Assembly (NCBI RefSeq): GCF_014697545.1
Contig: NZ_JACJSA010000011.1
Location: 62,001-126,000 of the forward strand
From: Oscillatoria sp. FACHB-1407
GTDB lineage: Bacteria > Cyanobacteriota > Cyanobacteriia > Elainellales > Elainellaceae
DNA: 64,000 nt
Direction of reading: 5' to 3'
Below the pieces are notes generated by a model. The model was not told the origin of the DNA and searched no databases. It was given only the letters and a program-made list of their open reading frames with translations. Positions 27,951-37,615 of the stretch are shown piece after piece. Numbering within the stretch: position 1 is the stretch's first letter; each line of letters begins with the position of its first letter. The position numbers and the translations under genes were made by a program.

Positions 27951-28190
27951 TACCTCTAATACTATTTTCAGAGGAATGCTGATGCCTCTCCTGGACGATA
28001 TTCATAGAGTGTAGTGATTTTCATTTCAGCTTTTATGACTAGGGTCTGCAATTTAGCGGCACTTACTTGATCAGGGGAGCCTGATCTGGGGAGTTGCTAT
28101 GGGAGAGGGTTGCTGAAATCAACGCTAATCCTGGCAATTACACGACTCGTTTGCTGTCTCGTTCAACCGAAAATTCCCGGAGGTATCTAA

Positions 28191-28856
28191 ATGTCTATCC
28201 ATGATTTATTGACTCCTCAAAACTGCACATTAGTGTTGATCGATCATCAACCACAAATGCTGTTTGGCGTTGCTTCTATGGATCGTCAACTGCTGATCAA
28301 CAATGCAGTTGGTCTGGCAAAAGCCGCTAAGGTGTTTGATGTACCCGTTATTCTGACCTCGGTTGAAACCAAAAGCTTTAGTGGCTACATTGTGCCGCAG
28401 ATAACAGAGCAGTTCCCCGACCAAGCCCCGATCGAGCGAACCAGCATGAACTCCTGGGAAGATCCAGGATTTCGGGCAGAAGTGGAGCGAATCGGTCGCA
28501 AAAAGTTGGTGATTGCTGCGCTGTGGACAGAGGTGTGTCTTTGCTACCCAGCGATCGAAGCGATTCGTGATGGGTATGAAGTGTATGCGGTGGCAGATGC
28601 ATCTGGCGGAACCACGATTACTGCACATGACATGGCCATGCAGCGCATGATCCAGGCTGGAGTTGTCCCCGTAACCTGGCAGCAAGTGTTGCTGGAGTGG
28701 CAGCGCGACTGGGCACGGAAGGAAACCTACTATCCTACACTCGATGTCGTGAAGGCACATTCGGGTGCTTATGGTACAGGTGTGGAGTATGCCTTTACGA
28801 TGGTACACGGACAACCCCCCAGCGTTCCAACGCCCGAACCCATTAGGCTAGGTTAA
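28191..28856 (+). CDS. Isochorismatase-like cysteine hydrolase
   Basis: A 221-residue alpha/beta hydrolase of the isochorismatase superfamily. Catalytic Asp is in LVLIDHQPQM and catalytic Cys in LWTEVCLCYPAIEA; an intervening Lys completes the usual Asp-Lys-Cys triad. Close relatives are YcaC-like hydrolases and nicotinamidases; the substrate cannot be read here. GGAGG lies about 8 bases before the ATG. The upstream region carries a conserved motif shared with the CDGSH gene at 36397. A second, more distant relative is encoded at 37806. Confidence 0.88.
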   Translation: MSIHDLLTPQNCTLVLIDHQPQMLFGVASMDRQLLINNAVGLAKAAKVFDVPVILTSVETKSFSGYIVPQITEQFPDQAPIERTSMNSWEDPGFRAEVERIGRKKLVIAALWTEVCLCYPAIEAIRDGYEVYAVADASGGTTITAHDMAMQRMIQAGVVPVTWQQVLLEWQRDWARKETYYPTLDVVKAHSGAYGTGVEYAFTMVHGQPPSVPTPEPIRLG

Positions 28857-29368
28857 TTCAGATGTGTATGCCACGCCGACTGTTTGCATCATCTGATACG
28901 AACATTCGCTGTGTGGCACTCGTCTGAAAACCACTGTCAGCCCAATTTCAGTTTTTTGTCTCCGCTAAACTGCCTCACACTCGGGTCATGCCGGGTGTGA
29001 ATTTTTGTTATGAGTACCTCTGTGACCTGGCTACAAAGCTGTTTCAACCAGTATTTCAGCCATCTTCGCTGCCAAGGCGTGGGTTAAAGTCATTTAGTCG
29101 TGTATTGAAGCCGTTGAAATCTCCTAAATCTCCCTCGAAAAAGAAAATTTTTGCCTAAAATGCCTGCAAAGAGCGATCGCTACCCGATCTCAATGACGCA
29201 AAAATGGGCAGATTTTTCGCAAGATCAGACGAGCCAAACGTGACGATGACCTCCTATAATCTTGCTCAAAGTCAAAAATCATTAAATTTATAAACTTAAG
29301 AAGCATCGGCAACCAAGGTATCTCTGGTTCTGATTGACATAAGCTTTCATATCAATCCGAGCCACCGA
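28857..29368. other. Intergenic region upstream of the AraC triplet
   Basis: About 510 bp with no gene. It contains TTTCGCAAGA at 29215-29224, the same ten bases that open the operator-like motif at 27899, placed 145 bp before the first araC-type start. A short hairpin GTCATG-like CTCGGGTCATGCCGGGTGTG sits near 28980-29000. Confidence 0.4.
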
Positions 29369-30268
29369 ATGATGCCAGACCAGTCACCTGTCAAACTCGA
29401 TCTCACGCAACAAGCCGACATTCTGCAACTGCTTCCTCGTCCGCCACTATTGACCAGTGATGAGGTTGGCTGGAGTCATGTTTTAGTTCAACATCATCGG
29501 CAACCCGTCTGGGAAATGCCTGAGAATAGTGTTGCTCAGCATGTGATCGCTCTTCACTGGATGAAGAATGACGTCATGGTCGAGCGGATGATGGATGAAA
29601 CCAGACGGCAAGAACTGGTGAGCTATGAAAGTTCTGTCATTGTTCCAGCCAATACCCATCATCGCTCTGCATGGGGGCAAGAGGTTGAATTTACCCTATT
29701 GATTTTTGAGCCGACCTATCTGGCTCAAATTGCCCATGAAACTGTGAATGGCGATCGCGTCGAACTTGTCCCTCAGTTCACTAAATTGGATCCAGTGATT
29801 GCCAGTGTTGGGTCTGCTCTCAAGACAGAACTGGAAACCGAGGGACATTGGGGACGGCTCTATGCTGAGTCTGCTACGACTTTTTTGGCGGCTCATTTGT
29901 TGCGGCATTACTGTACTCGAACTCAGTTTCTAAAGGACTATCCAGATGGGTTACCAAAGTACAAACTGCGGCAGGCGATCGCCTACATCCATGAGCATTT
30001 GAGTGAGGAGATTTCCTTAGAGGCACTCGCGGCTTATTTGAATATGAGCCAGTATTACTTCTCCCATTTGTTCAAACAATCACTAGGAATATCGCCTTAT
30101 CAATATGTCTTACGACAACGTGTTGATAAAGCAAAGCAACTATTAAAACGACGAAAATTAACGCTAACTGATGTGGCATTAGAGTGTGGCTTCGCAAATC
30201 AAACTCACTTCACTAAACACTTTCGTAAGTTGACAGGTATTACTCCGAGAGCCTATCGGGAGCAGTAA
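29369..30268 (+). CDS. AraC family transcriptional regulator (1 of 3)
   Basis: A 299-residue regulator. The N-terminal 180 residues are a cupin-like sensing domain (HHRQPVWEMPENSVAQHVIA, VIVPANTHHRSAW). The C-terminal 100 residues hold the double helix-turn-helix: ISLEALAAYLNMSQYYFSHL, FKQSLGISPYQYVLRQRVDK, then LTDVALECGFANQTHFTKHF and RKLTGITPRAYREQ. The DNA-binding half is very close to that of the next gene. The three genes are 4 bp apart and form one operon. Targets are unknown; adjacent hydrolase and oxidoreductase genes are candidates. Confidence 0.92.
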   Translation: MMPDQSPVKLDLTQQADILQLLPRPPLLTSDEVGWSHVLVQHHRQPVWEMPENSVAQHVIALHWMKNDVMVERMMDETRRQELVSYESSVIVPANTHHRSAWGQEVEFTLLIFEPTYLAQIAHETVNGDRVELVPQFTKLDPVIASVGSALKTELETEGHWGRLYAESATTFLAAHLLRHYCTRTQFLKDYPDGLPKYKLRQAIAYIHEHLSEEISLEALAAYLNMSQYYFSHLFKQSLGISPYQYVLRQRVDKAKQLLKRRKLTLTDVALECGFANQTHFTKHFRKLTGITPRAYREQ

Positions 30269-30272
30269 AAAC

Positions 30273-31166
30273 ATGTTAGAACAACCTCTAAGCATTGATC
30301 TGGCGAAGCAAACAGATGTTCTACAACTCCTTCCTTGTCTGCCTTTGTTGATGAACGAGGCTCGTAGAAGTCATCTTTTGATTCAATATCATCGGCAGCC
30401 GATCTGGTCAATGCCAGAAAATAGTACTGCTCAACATGTTGTGGTGGTTCATCAGGAGACGGATAGCCAGGTTCAGGTGAATCGGGTGATGGACGGAAAA
30501 AAGCAGAAGGAAACCTTGAGCCATGGAAGCTGTATTGTCATTCCAGCGGATATTTTGCATCAAAGTAGTTGGGAACAGGAGGTTGAGTTTACCTTATTAC
30601 TGCTCGAACCAACCTATCTAGCTCAAATCGCTCATGAAACAGTGGATAGCGATTGCGTTGAACTCATTCCTCAGTTTGCTAAGCTCGATTCGGTGATTTC
30701 TAATATTGGGTTTGCCCTCAAAGCAGAGTTGGATGGCAATGGGGCGAAAGGTCATCTGTATCTCGAATCTGCTACAACTTTTTTGGCGGCTCATCTATTA
30801 CGCCACTACTGTACTCGAACCCCATCCCTACCGGATTATTCAGGTGGGCTACCGAAATATAAACTCCGCGAGGCGATCGCCTACATCCATGAGCATTTGA
30901 GTGAGGAGATTTCTCTAGAAGCGATCGCCTCGCATTTACACATGAGCCAGTACTATTTCTGTCATCTGTTCAAACAATCTATGGGGATATCTCCTTATCA
31001 ATATGTCCTCAGACAACGGATTGATAAGGCAAAACAGTTATTAAAGCAACGACATTTAGCAATTACAGATGTGGCATTAGAGTGTGGGTTTGCGAACCAA
31101 ACTCACTTTACAAAACACTTTCGCAAGTTAATGGGGACTACTCCAAAAGCATATCGAGAACTATAA
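30273..31166 (+). CDS. AraC family transcriptional regulator (2 of 3)
   Basis: A 297-residue close paralogue of the preceding gene. It shares QYHRQPIWSMPENSTAQHVV in the sensor half, FTLLLLEPTYLAQIAHETVD, and almost the entire DNA-binding half (EAIAYIHEHLSEEISLEAIA, LAITDVALECGFANQTHFTK). The divergence is concentrated in the sensor region between residues 60 and 110, so the two may respond to different ligands at similar operators. It lies 4 bp after gene 1. Recent tandem duplication is clear. Confidence 0.92.
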   Translation: MLEQPLSIDLAKQTDVLQLLPCLPLLMNEARRSHLLIQYHRQPIWSMPENSTAQHVVVVHQETDSQVQVNRVMDGKKQKETLSHGSCIVIPADILHQSSWEQEVEFTLLLLEPTYLAQIAHETVDSDCVELIPQFAKLDSVISNIGFALKAELDGNGAKGHLYLESATTFLAAHLLRHYCTRTPSLPDYSGGLPKYKLREAIAYIHEHLSEEISLEAIASHLHMSQYYFCHLFKQSMGISPYQYVLRQRIDKAKQLLKQRHLAITDVALECGFANQTHFTKHFRKLMGTTPKAYREL

Positions 31167-31170
31167 GACG

Positions 31171-32079
31171 ATGCAAACAACCAGTTCACAACTTATCAAT
31201 GTCAACATTCACGATGCAGTAGAAATGCAGCAAGTGCTGCCTTGTGCTCCTCGTGTCTCTAGCCGATCGCTCGATTGGTCGGGGGTTGTATTGGATTACT
31301 ATAACCATCCTGGTCATGAAGTACCTGAACATTATGCCCAGCAACACGTTATTGCGGTGACCTTGAGCGAACAGGTTAAACTACACCAGCGGATTGAAAC
31401 GGACTCTGAGTGCTCAATTTTAGATCGGGGTGACATGGTTATCTGCCCTGCTGGGTTTCAGCGTTGGTGTGCTTGGGAAGACCCGGCAGAATTTTTAGTA
31501 TTGAGCATTGACCAGAGCACGCTGGCAGAAGCTCTCTATCAAACTGGTGACACCCGACAACTAGAATTAGTGCCTCAACTGAAGTTGAAAGATCGGGTGA
31601 TTGAACATCTCGTCTTTACCATGGCAAATGAGATTAAAACTGCTCATCCCACTGAGCCGTTTTATATCAATTCCCTCCTGCATCTACTCTACTTTCATCT
31701 CCTGCGACATCACACAACTGCAAATGTTGCTGAATTTCCAAAACCATCCCATCCGTCTAAACGGATGTTGTTGAAGGCGATCGAGTATATGCAAGCTAAT
31801 TTGCACAGTGATCCCGATCTGTTGGCGATCGCTCCTCTCTTAAATACCACATCCTATGAACTCACCCTGTTGTTTCTCGACCTCACAGGTTTAACCCCGT
31901 ATCAGTATTTAATGCGCTGTCGGATCGAACGTGCTAAACAACTGTTGGCTCACAAAAAACTGTCTATTAAGGAAGTTGCTGCTCAAATTGGGTTCACTAC
32001 GGTGCATCAATTTAATGCTCAGTTTTTGCGATTGACGGGGATCTCTCCTAATATTTATCGCTCTGAGTACGCGCTGTGA
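31171..32079 (+). CDS. AraC family transcriptional regulator (3 of 3)
   Basis: A 302-residue AraC-type protein with the same architecture but more diverged than the other two. The sensor half has VLDYYNHPGHEVPEHYAQQH and DRGDMVICPAGFQRW. The DNA-binding half has LLAIAPLLNTTSYELTLLFL, LTGLTPYQYLMRCRIERAKQ and IKEVAAQIGFTTVHQFNAQF. The first helix-turn-helix lacks the SQYYFSHLFK pattern of its neighbours, so operator preference probably differs. Same operon, 4 bp spacing. Confidence 0.9.
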   Translation: MQTTSSQLINVNIHDAVEMQQVLPCAPRVSSRSLDWSGVVLDYYNHPGHEVPEHYAQQHVIAVTLSEQVKLHQRIETDSECSILDRGDMVICPAGFQRWCAWEDPAEFLVLSIDQSTLAEALYQTGDTRQLELVPQLKLKDRVIEHLVFTMANEIKTAHPTEPFYINSLLHLLYFHLLRHHTTANVAEFPKPSHPSKRMLLKAIEYMQANLHSDPDLLAIAPLLNTTSYELTLLFLDLTGLTPYQYLMRCRIERAKQLLAHKKLSIKEVAAQIGFTTVHQFNAQFLRLTGISPNIYRSEYAL

Positions 32080-32129
32080 AATGTGGAGAAAATGTAGTGA
32101 ATTACCCATGGATTGATCTTATACCTTTT

Positions 32130-32212
32130 TATCGCAGTACTCACTCAGGTTAGGACGGGGTGCAGGGGTGGAATCCCTGGCTGGGGGCGCAGCCCCCACA
32201 CCCCCTTATGTT
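32130..32212 (+). repeat. Double-hairpin repeat, partial copy D
   Basis: Starts TATCGCAGTACTCACTCAGG, then TTAGGACGGGGTGCAGGGGT, and the second hairpin TGGGGGCGCAGCCCCCA. It has the core of the repeat family but lacks the right end with GTTGCTATA. It lies between the araC operon and the response regulator (convergent ends). The 32213-32386 remainder shows nothing recognisable. Confidence 0.7.
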
Positions 32213-32386
32213 CTAATGCATATGCGTAGGGCTATATATGAAGATGCGCCTTATTGTCCCCCCCTGGTTGTTGCCGTTTCCTTTATAGCTGCATTCAACC
32301 TGGTTAGGACAAAGGGCTTAAGCCCCTGTTTATCATGGGTGAATTGTCCTAACAATAATGACTCCAAATCGGGTACAGATGGCTTG

Positions 32387-33016
32387 CTACAAGTTAGCAA
32401 TTCCTCGTTTGAGAGCAACCAGAACCGCTTGAGTGCGATCGCTCACATTGAGTTTTCGCAAAATGCCATTAATGTGAAACTTAATTGTGCCTTCACTGAC
32501 ATGGAGAGCGGATGCTATGTCCTGGTTTGATTTGCCCTCACACAATAGCGTCAGCACTTGCCGTTCTCGTTCGGTCAGTTGCGGGCTACTCATCCGCTCG
32601 GCTAACCGTGCTCCAACCTCCGCCGGAATATATTTTCGTCCAGCATGGACTTGTTGAATCGCGTTGATCAACTCTTCGCGAGAGACGCTTTTCAACAGAT
32701 AACCTCTGGCACCTGCCTGCAATCCTCGATAAATGTCTTCGTCGCCATCGTAGGTCGTGAGTACGATGATTTGGGCATTGGGATAGTCCTTCAAAATGGC
32801 AGCGATCGCCTCTACTCCACCCATATCCGGCATCTTTAAATCCATCAGCACGACATCAGGTTGATGTTGACGAAAGAGTTGCACGGCCTCTGCTCCGGTA
32901 CTGGCTTCTGCGACAGTTTCAATGCCCGCTGTATATTGAATGATCATAGCTAAACCAGAGCGGACAACCGGATGATCATCCGCCACTAACACTCGGATAT
33001 TAACGGGGTTGCTCAT
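32387..33016 (-). CDS. NarL/FixJ family response regulator
   Basis: A 209-residue two-component response regulator. The receiver domain has VLVADDHPVVRSGL (acidic pocket), DVVLMDLKMPDMGG with the phospho-accepting Asp, and a C-terminal Lys in YLLKSVSREEL. The output is a LuxR-type helix-turn-helix: LTERERQVLTLLCEGKSNQD, ASALHVSEGTIKFHINGIL, RKLNVSDRTQAV. The start overlaps the kinase stop by four bases, so the pair is co-translated and is presumably its phosphorylation partner. Confidence 0.95.
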   Translation of the reverse strand: MSNPVNIRVLVADDHPVVRSGLAMIIQYTAGIETVAEASTGAEAVQLFRQHQPDVVLMDLKMPDMGGVEAIAAILKDYPNAQIIVLTTYDGDEDIYRGLQAGARGYLLKSVSREELINAIQQVHAGRKYIPAEVGARLAERMSSPQLTERERQVLTLLCEGKSNQDIASALHVSEGTIKFHINGILRKLNVSDRTQAVLVALKRGIANL

Positions 33017-36000
33017 ATCAGGGGAGACTCCACTAATATTTTCGTGCCCTGACCCGGTTGGCTGAGAATGCTGAGGAGAGCACTAATGCGATCGCAGCGT
33101 TCATACATTCCCACCAGACCAAAGCCGCCATTCAAGTTGTCTGGATTCGTAGGGGGTGTAAAGCCTCGCCCATCATCGCAAATCGAGAGTGACACCAGAT
33201 CAGCGGTGTAGGTGAGTTCAATCAAAACCGTTTGTGCCTGTGAGTGTTTTAGGGCGTTGGTTAAGGCTTCTTGCCCAATGCGTAAGAGGTTCATGCCAAG
33301 GTAAGGGGACAGTGGGCAGGGATCACCTATGATATTGACTTCCAGAGAGATAGAGGTATTACGGCTCATCTGTTCGACACTGTTGTAGAGCATTTGCGCC
33401 AGGTTGGCATATTCGGTTCCGGGGGGATAGAGTGCCCAGACCGAGCGGCGTGCTTCGTCCAATCCATTTTTAGTCAGTTGGCTAACGTGTTGAAGTATGT
33501 TTTCTACCGTATCGGGTTCTTGATAAATCAAAGGTTTAGCGACTTCTAACTGAAGTGAGATTCCAGTAAATGCCTGCGCCAGTGTGTCGTGAATGTCGCC
33601 AGCGATGCGGTTACGTTCCTCAAATAAAACCGTTTGTTTGGCTTCTTCAAACAGTTGGTTGAGATAACTGGCAAGGGTAAGTTGTTGGCCGAACGTATAA
33701 GCCAGTTCGATTTGGGAGGGGCTGAAGTGGCGATCGCCCGGTAACCAGATATCCAGTGATCCAATCGTTTTTTCATTGAGCCGCAGAGGGATGTTCAACA
33801 ACTGTTGGACTCCGCGTGCTGTGAACCAGGCTACAACATCAATGCCGATCTGTTCAGACACCTGGCGAATCGTTGGATCGGTTGTAACATCCTTAATCAG
33901 GCAATAGCAGGGATAATCCAGGGTTTGATCCCACAAGAGACAGGGAAAGCAGGGAAAGTTGTGGTTGCCGGGGTGCCCCGGTTGTTCAGATGGATTTAGG
34001 GTATTGCCGCGCCACTGGGTGAGCTTGAGATGAGCCGTGTGGCAATTCTCAGAATGTATCCAGTACTCCACTAATGGGGTTTCAAATTGCTCAGCGACAA
34101 TTTTTAGAATGTGGGCAATGATCTGATGTGGATTGGCATCGGTGGCAATCGTATTGAGCGATCGCTTCAATGCATCATTGGTTTTGGCAAGTTCTGCGAC
34201 CCGCTCTTGCTCGGCTTGCGATCGAATTAAGCGTTCCACCAGACGTTGACGCAGGAGGGCAGCCCCGATCGCTCCTGCTCCTGTCATCAAAACATCCATC
34301 TCTTGTTCTGACCAGAGGCGGTTATTGACGCAGTTATCGAAGCAGAGACAGCCGAAGTATTCCCTCCCAATGAAAATTGGTGCAATTCCAGAGACTTGGA
34401 TATCGATACTTGCCAGAGCAGGTCGAATGGATTCTGGATAATCTTCCAGAGACAGACACACTGGATGTCCGGCATGAAGCTTCGCAAAAACCAGGGCAAT
34501 ATCATTATTCATGACCACTTGGGTTGCTGGATCGTCAATTTGACGAGGTGTATGGGGAGTTGTCCATTCCATCAAAACGCGGTGTTGCAGTTGCCCAGGG
34601 CAGATCTCCTGCTGCTCCAACAAATTCACCCGATTTGCACCAGCTGCGTCTCCCAACTTATGGAGTGCTTGTGCGATCGCCTGCTCTACATTTGGGTTTT
34701 CCAGCAGATTTTGGGTCACTTGAGCCACGACAGACAGGAGGCGATCGCGCTGGGTCAGGGATTCGTTGATAATTGCCAGTTCTATCACCCGCTCTTGAGC
34801 GGTTCGCTCCTGCTCTCGTGCGATCGCCGCTTGCATCAGACGTTCTGCCAGTCTTTGCCGTAGTAAAGCTGCTCCAATAGCTCCGGCACCCGCTGTCAAA
34901 ATGTCCATCTCCTGCTCTGACCAGGGATGGTACTGAAAACAGTCATCAAAGCAGACACAGCCAAAGTAATTCCCCTCGATCAGGATGGGGACGATGCTTC
35001 TAGAATGCACGCCAAACTTTGCCCAAAAGGCAGGGGCAGGAGAAGGATAATCTCTTAAGTGCAGGTTGGCAGGTCGTCCGGCATGGAGGTCTGCTGCAAT
35101 ATCGGGGTAGTCATCACTGTAGAGAGAGCGGGTATCTGGATTGTTAATCAACCGTGGAACATTGGAAACCGTCCACTCCAGAATGATGTGGTGTTGAAGT
35201 CGTCCCGTATGGGGTTCAGGAGTTTCCTGAAATAGGGTCATACGACTGGCACCAGTCGCTTCTCCCAATTTCTGGAGTCCCTGCGTGATCGCCTGCTCCA
35301 TATTTGGATTTTCGAGTAGCTCTTGAGCGACCTGCGCCACAACGGATAAGAGACGATAGCTACGCTGCACTTCCTGACTGCGTTGAGTCAGAGCTTCGTT
35401 AATCGTGATGAGTTCTGCTGCTCGTTCTTGAGCGGCTTTCTCCTGGGCACGAGCAACGGCAACTTGCTGTGCCTCCTCAGACAAACGGGAGATTTGTAAT
35501 GCCAGGGCGATGTGGTGTACTAACGCCGTGCATTGTTCTAGCTTGATTTCTGTTGGTTGTTGTAAGCCAGCAAACGCCAAGCCCAGATGTCCTAACGGCT
35601 GGTCTGCCACCTTCAGGGGAATTGCTGCCAGCATTCGATGCCCCAGTCTACGGTGCCAGGTGTCAGCAAACGTCCAGTGCTCTGGTGGTGCATCCTCAAT
35701 GTCAAACCAAAATATTTTCTCGTTCTGACTCATCTCTTCCCAGAGGGGAGATAGATCGGCTGGAACCTTGCGCCAGATCTCTGTTCGTGGGTCAGTTTGC
35801 ACCTCCAAGATCTCTCCCCACAGCACCATTTCAGCCAAGTCCAAGGTATGGCTGGACGGGTTGTAAACAAAGACAGCTCCACTCACAGCACCCATCGCGT
35901 GGATGGCCTGTTGCAGCACTGAGCGTAAAAAGGATTGCAGGCTATTGGCGGTGGTCAATGTTGTGAGCGATCGCTTCAAAACATCATTCGCCTTCATCAG

Positions 36001-36105
36001 TTCACAGTCTCGCTCCTCAATCGCACGGAGACGTGATCGCAATTCAGCGTTTTCGGCTTCCAGAGCCAGAAGGCGATCGTGCGAAGGAACGGGGACGGTA
36101 TTCAT
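33013..36105 (-). CDS. Multi-GAF sensor histidine kinase (NarX/DegS-type)
   Basis: About 1030 residues starting at ATG 36105; an upstream TTG at 36156 would add 17 residues. An N-terminal coiled coil (LLALEAENAELRSRLRAIEE) is followed by four GAF domains, near residues 55-200, 240-420, 460-620 and 660-830; the second and third are close repeats (VVAQVAQELLENPNMEQAI and VVAQVTQNLLENPNVEQAI). Then come a HisKA_3 dimerisation domain with the phospho-His in ERNRIAGDIHDTLAQAF, and an HATPase with EALTNALKHSQA and DDGRGF. No transmembrane helix is seen, so it senses in the cytoplasm. Confidence 0.93.
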   Translation of the reverse strand: MNTVPVPSHDRLLALEAENAELRSRLRAIEERDCELMKANDVLKRSLTTLTTANSLQSFLRSVLQQAIHAMGAVSGAVFVYNPSSHTLDLAEMVLWGEILEVQTDPRTEIWRKVPADLSPLWEEMSQNEKIFWFDIEDAPPEHWTFADTWHRRLGHRMLAAIPLKVADQPLGHLGLAFAGLQQPTEIKLEQCTALVHHIALALQISRLSEEAQQVAVARAQEKAAQERAAELITINEALTQRSQEVQRSYRLLSVVAQVAQELLENPNMEQAITQGLQKLGEATGASRMTLFQETPEPHTGRLQHHIILEWTVSNVPRLINNPDTRSLYSDDYPDIAADLHAGRPANLHLRDYPSPAPAFWAKFGVHSRSIVPILIEGNYFGCVCFDDCFQYHPWSEQEMDILTAGAGAIGAALLRQRLAERLMQAAIAREQERTAQERVIELAIINESLTQRDRLLSVVAQVTQNLLENPNVEQAIAQALHKLGDAAGANRVNLLEQQEICPGQLQHRVLMEWTTPHTPRQIDDPATQVVMNNDIALVFAKLHAGHPVCLSLEDYPESIRPALASIDIQVSGIAPIFIGREYFGCLCFDNCVNNRLWSEQEMDVLMTGAGAIGAALLRQRLVERLIRSQAEQERVAELAKTNDALKRSLNTIATDANPHQIIAHILKIVAEQFETPLVEYWIHSENCHTAHLKLTQWRGNTLNPSEQPGHPGNHNFPCFPCLLWDQTLDYPCYCLIKDVTTDPTIRQVSEQIGIDVVAWFTARGVQQLLNIPLRLNEKTIGSLDIWLPGDRHFSPSQIELAYTFGQQLTLASYLNQLFEEAKQTVLFEERNRIAGDIHDTLAQAFTGISLQLEVAKPLIYQEPDTVENILQHVSQLTKNGLDEARRSVWALYPPGTEYANLAQMLYNSVEQMSRNTSISLEVNIIGDPCPLSPYLGMNLLRIGQEALTNALKHSQAQTVLIELTYTADLVSLSICDDGRGFTPPTNPDNLNGGFGLVGMYERCDRISALLSILSQPGQGTKILVESPLI

Positions 36106-36282
36106 AGAAGGTTTAGACTTGGAAATCAAACCTCTCTTGCAACTCAACGAAAGCAATCAGATCAAGCATTCAGAGAGGTACGCTGCTCGCGAGCAGCAAG
36201 GAAACGTGAGAAAAAGATCTTGCCTCACTATATAAGGTCTTAGGTTATAGGAAACCCAACGAAAGTTGAGGATTTAACAGCT

Positions 36283-36332
36283 TTTCACAAGAATTAGCCA
36301 GGTTTGGCAACTATAGGCAAGATTTAATTGAG
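36283..36332. promoter_or_regulatory. Conserved 50-bp operator-like motif, copy 2
   Basis: Begins TTTCACAAGAATTAGCCAGG, then TTTGGCAACTATAGGCAAGA and TTTAATTGAG. It matches the element at 27899 at 38 of 50 positions without gaps. It lies between the divergent histidine kinase and CDGSH genes, so it may control either. Confidence 0.55.
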
Positions 36333-36396
36333 TGGCGTCCGGGATACTAACTGTCAACCCAACGTTGCAACGCTCGTGTTGAGCAGGAGAGGCACA

Positions 36397-36645
36397 ATGT
36401 CTATCGATGTACCCGTTATCGTCGATAAAAAACCTGTTGTCATGGAGCTAGAGCCAGGCACTTATCACTGGTGTAGCTGTGGTTTATCAGCCAATCAGCC
36501 CTTTTGTAACGGATCTCACCAAGGAACATCATTTCAGCCGTTCGCCTTTGATATAAGTGAGAAGCAAACGGTTGCCCTATGTTTGTGTAAGCAAACAGGA
36601 AACGCTCCATTTTGTGATGGGTCACATCACAAGTTAGAGAGTTAG
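36397..36645 (+). CDS. CDGSH iron-sulfur domain protein, dual motif
   Basis: An 82-residue protein with two CDGSH-type 2Fe-2S motifs: WCSCGLSANQPFCNGSH at about residues 25-41, and LCLCKQTGNAPFCDGSH at about 62-78. Each gives the three-Cys-one-His ligand set. The ATG at 36397 is preceded by GGAGAGG; a frame extending further upstream to 36328 lacks family similarity. Small dual-CDGSH proteins are electron-transfer or redox-sensing proteins. It is 6 bp from the following quinone oxidoreductase gene, so the two probably form one redox operon. Confidence 0.9.
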   Translation: MSIDVPVIVDKKPVVMELEPGTYHWCSCGLSANQPFCNGSHQGTSFQPFAFDISEKQTVALCLCKQTGNAPFCDGSHHKLES

Positions 36646-36651
36646 AAAGCT

Positions 36652-37587
36652 ATGAACATAATGAATGCTGTTCGGCTACACGGTTATGGTGACCCTGAAG
36701 TTTTAGTCTATGAAACGGTTCCTCGCCCGGAACCCAAGGCAGATGAGGTTCTGATCCGCATTCATGGGGCAGGTGTGAATCCGGCTGACTGGAAAATGCG
36801 CCAGGGCTATCTAAAGGATAAGTTTCCTTTTCCATTGCCCCTAATTCTGGGTTACGACCTGGCAGGAGTCGTAGAAGCGGTAGGGACTCAGGTAACTGAT
36901 CTGGCGGTGGGGGATGAGGTGTTTGCTATGGTGCCCCTACACCAACTGGGTGCTTATGCCGAGTATACAGTCGTCACTGCGGCGTTAATCGCGCCTAAAC
37001 CATCGACCGTGGACTTTGCAACCGCTGCCGGAATCCCTAGCATTGCTCTGACAGCATGGCAGTCCTTGTTTGACCTGGCGCAACTGGAAGCCGGACAGAC
37101 GGTCTTGATTCATGGAGCGTCTGGGGGGGTGGGACGATTTGCTGTGCAGTTTGCCAAATGGAAGGGGGCGATCGCCATTGGAACTGCCTCGACTCAAAAT
37201 TTGGATGCTTTGCGACAACTGGGAGTTGACCGGGCGATCGACTACAAAGCAGAACGGTTTGAAGAACAGGTATCCAATGTGGATGTGGTGCTGGATACGG
37301 TTGGGGGAAATACCCGGCAGCGATCGTGGCAAGTGCTCAAACCAGGTGGAGTTTTGATCTCAACGGAAGGTGCAGCGGAGCCAGTTGTTGCCCCATCAAC
37401 AAATATCCGAGGCATTGCGATTTTTGTGACACCTCACAATAACATCCAACTCCGTCAGATTGGTTCTCTCATCGATAGCGGTGTTGTGCAACCGCCTAAA
37501 GTGGAGAAATTTGCGCTTCAGGATGCGGCTAAAGCTCATGCTGCAATCCAGCATGAGCATCGGCGCGGCAAGTTGGTATTGACGTGA
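36652..37587 (+). CDS. NADP-dependent quinone oxidoreductase-like protein (zinc-less MDR)
   Basis: A 311-residue medium-chain dehydrogenase/reductase. The GroES-like half has VLIRIHGAGVNPADWKMRQG and LILGYDLAGVVEAVG. The Rossmann half has the nucleotide-binding VLIHGASGGVGRFAVQFAKW. No structural-zinc cysteines are present, as in quinone reductases. It reduces quinones or activated double bonds with NADPH; the exact substrate is unknown. It follows the CDGSH gene by 6 bp, with a 25-nt hairpin downstream. Confidence 0.9.
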   Translation: MNIMNAVRLHGYGDPEVLVYETVPRPEPKADEVLIRIHGAGVNPADWKMRQGYLKDKFPFPLPLILGYDLAGVVEAVGTQVTDLAVGDEVFAMVPLHQLGAYAEYTVVTAALIAPKPSTVDFATAAGIPSIALTAWQSLFDLAQLEAGQTVLIHGASGGVGRFAVQFAKWKGAIAIGTASTQNLDALRQLGVDRAIDYKAERFEEQVSNVDVVLDTVGGNTRQRSWQVLKPGGVLISTEGAAEPVVAPSTNIRGIAIFVTPHNNIQLRQIGSLIDSGVVQPPKVEKFALQDAAKAHAAIQHEHRRGKLVLT

Positions 37588-37615
37588 TATAGCCATGATC
37601 AAGACAACCAGAAAG

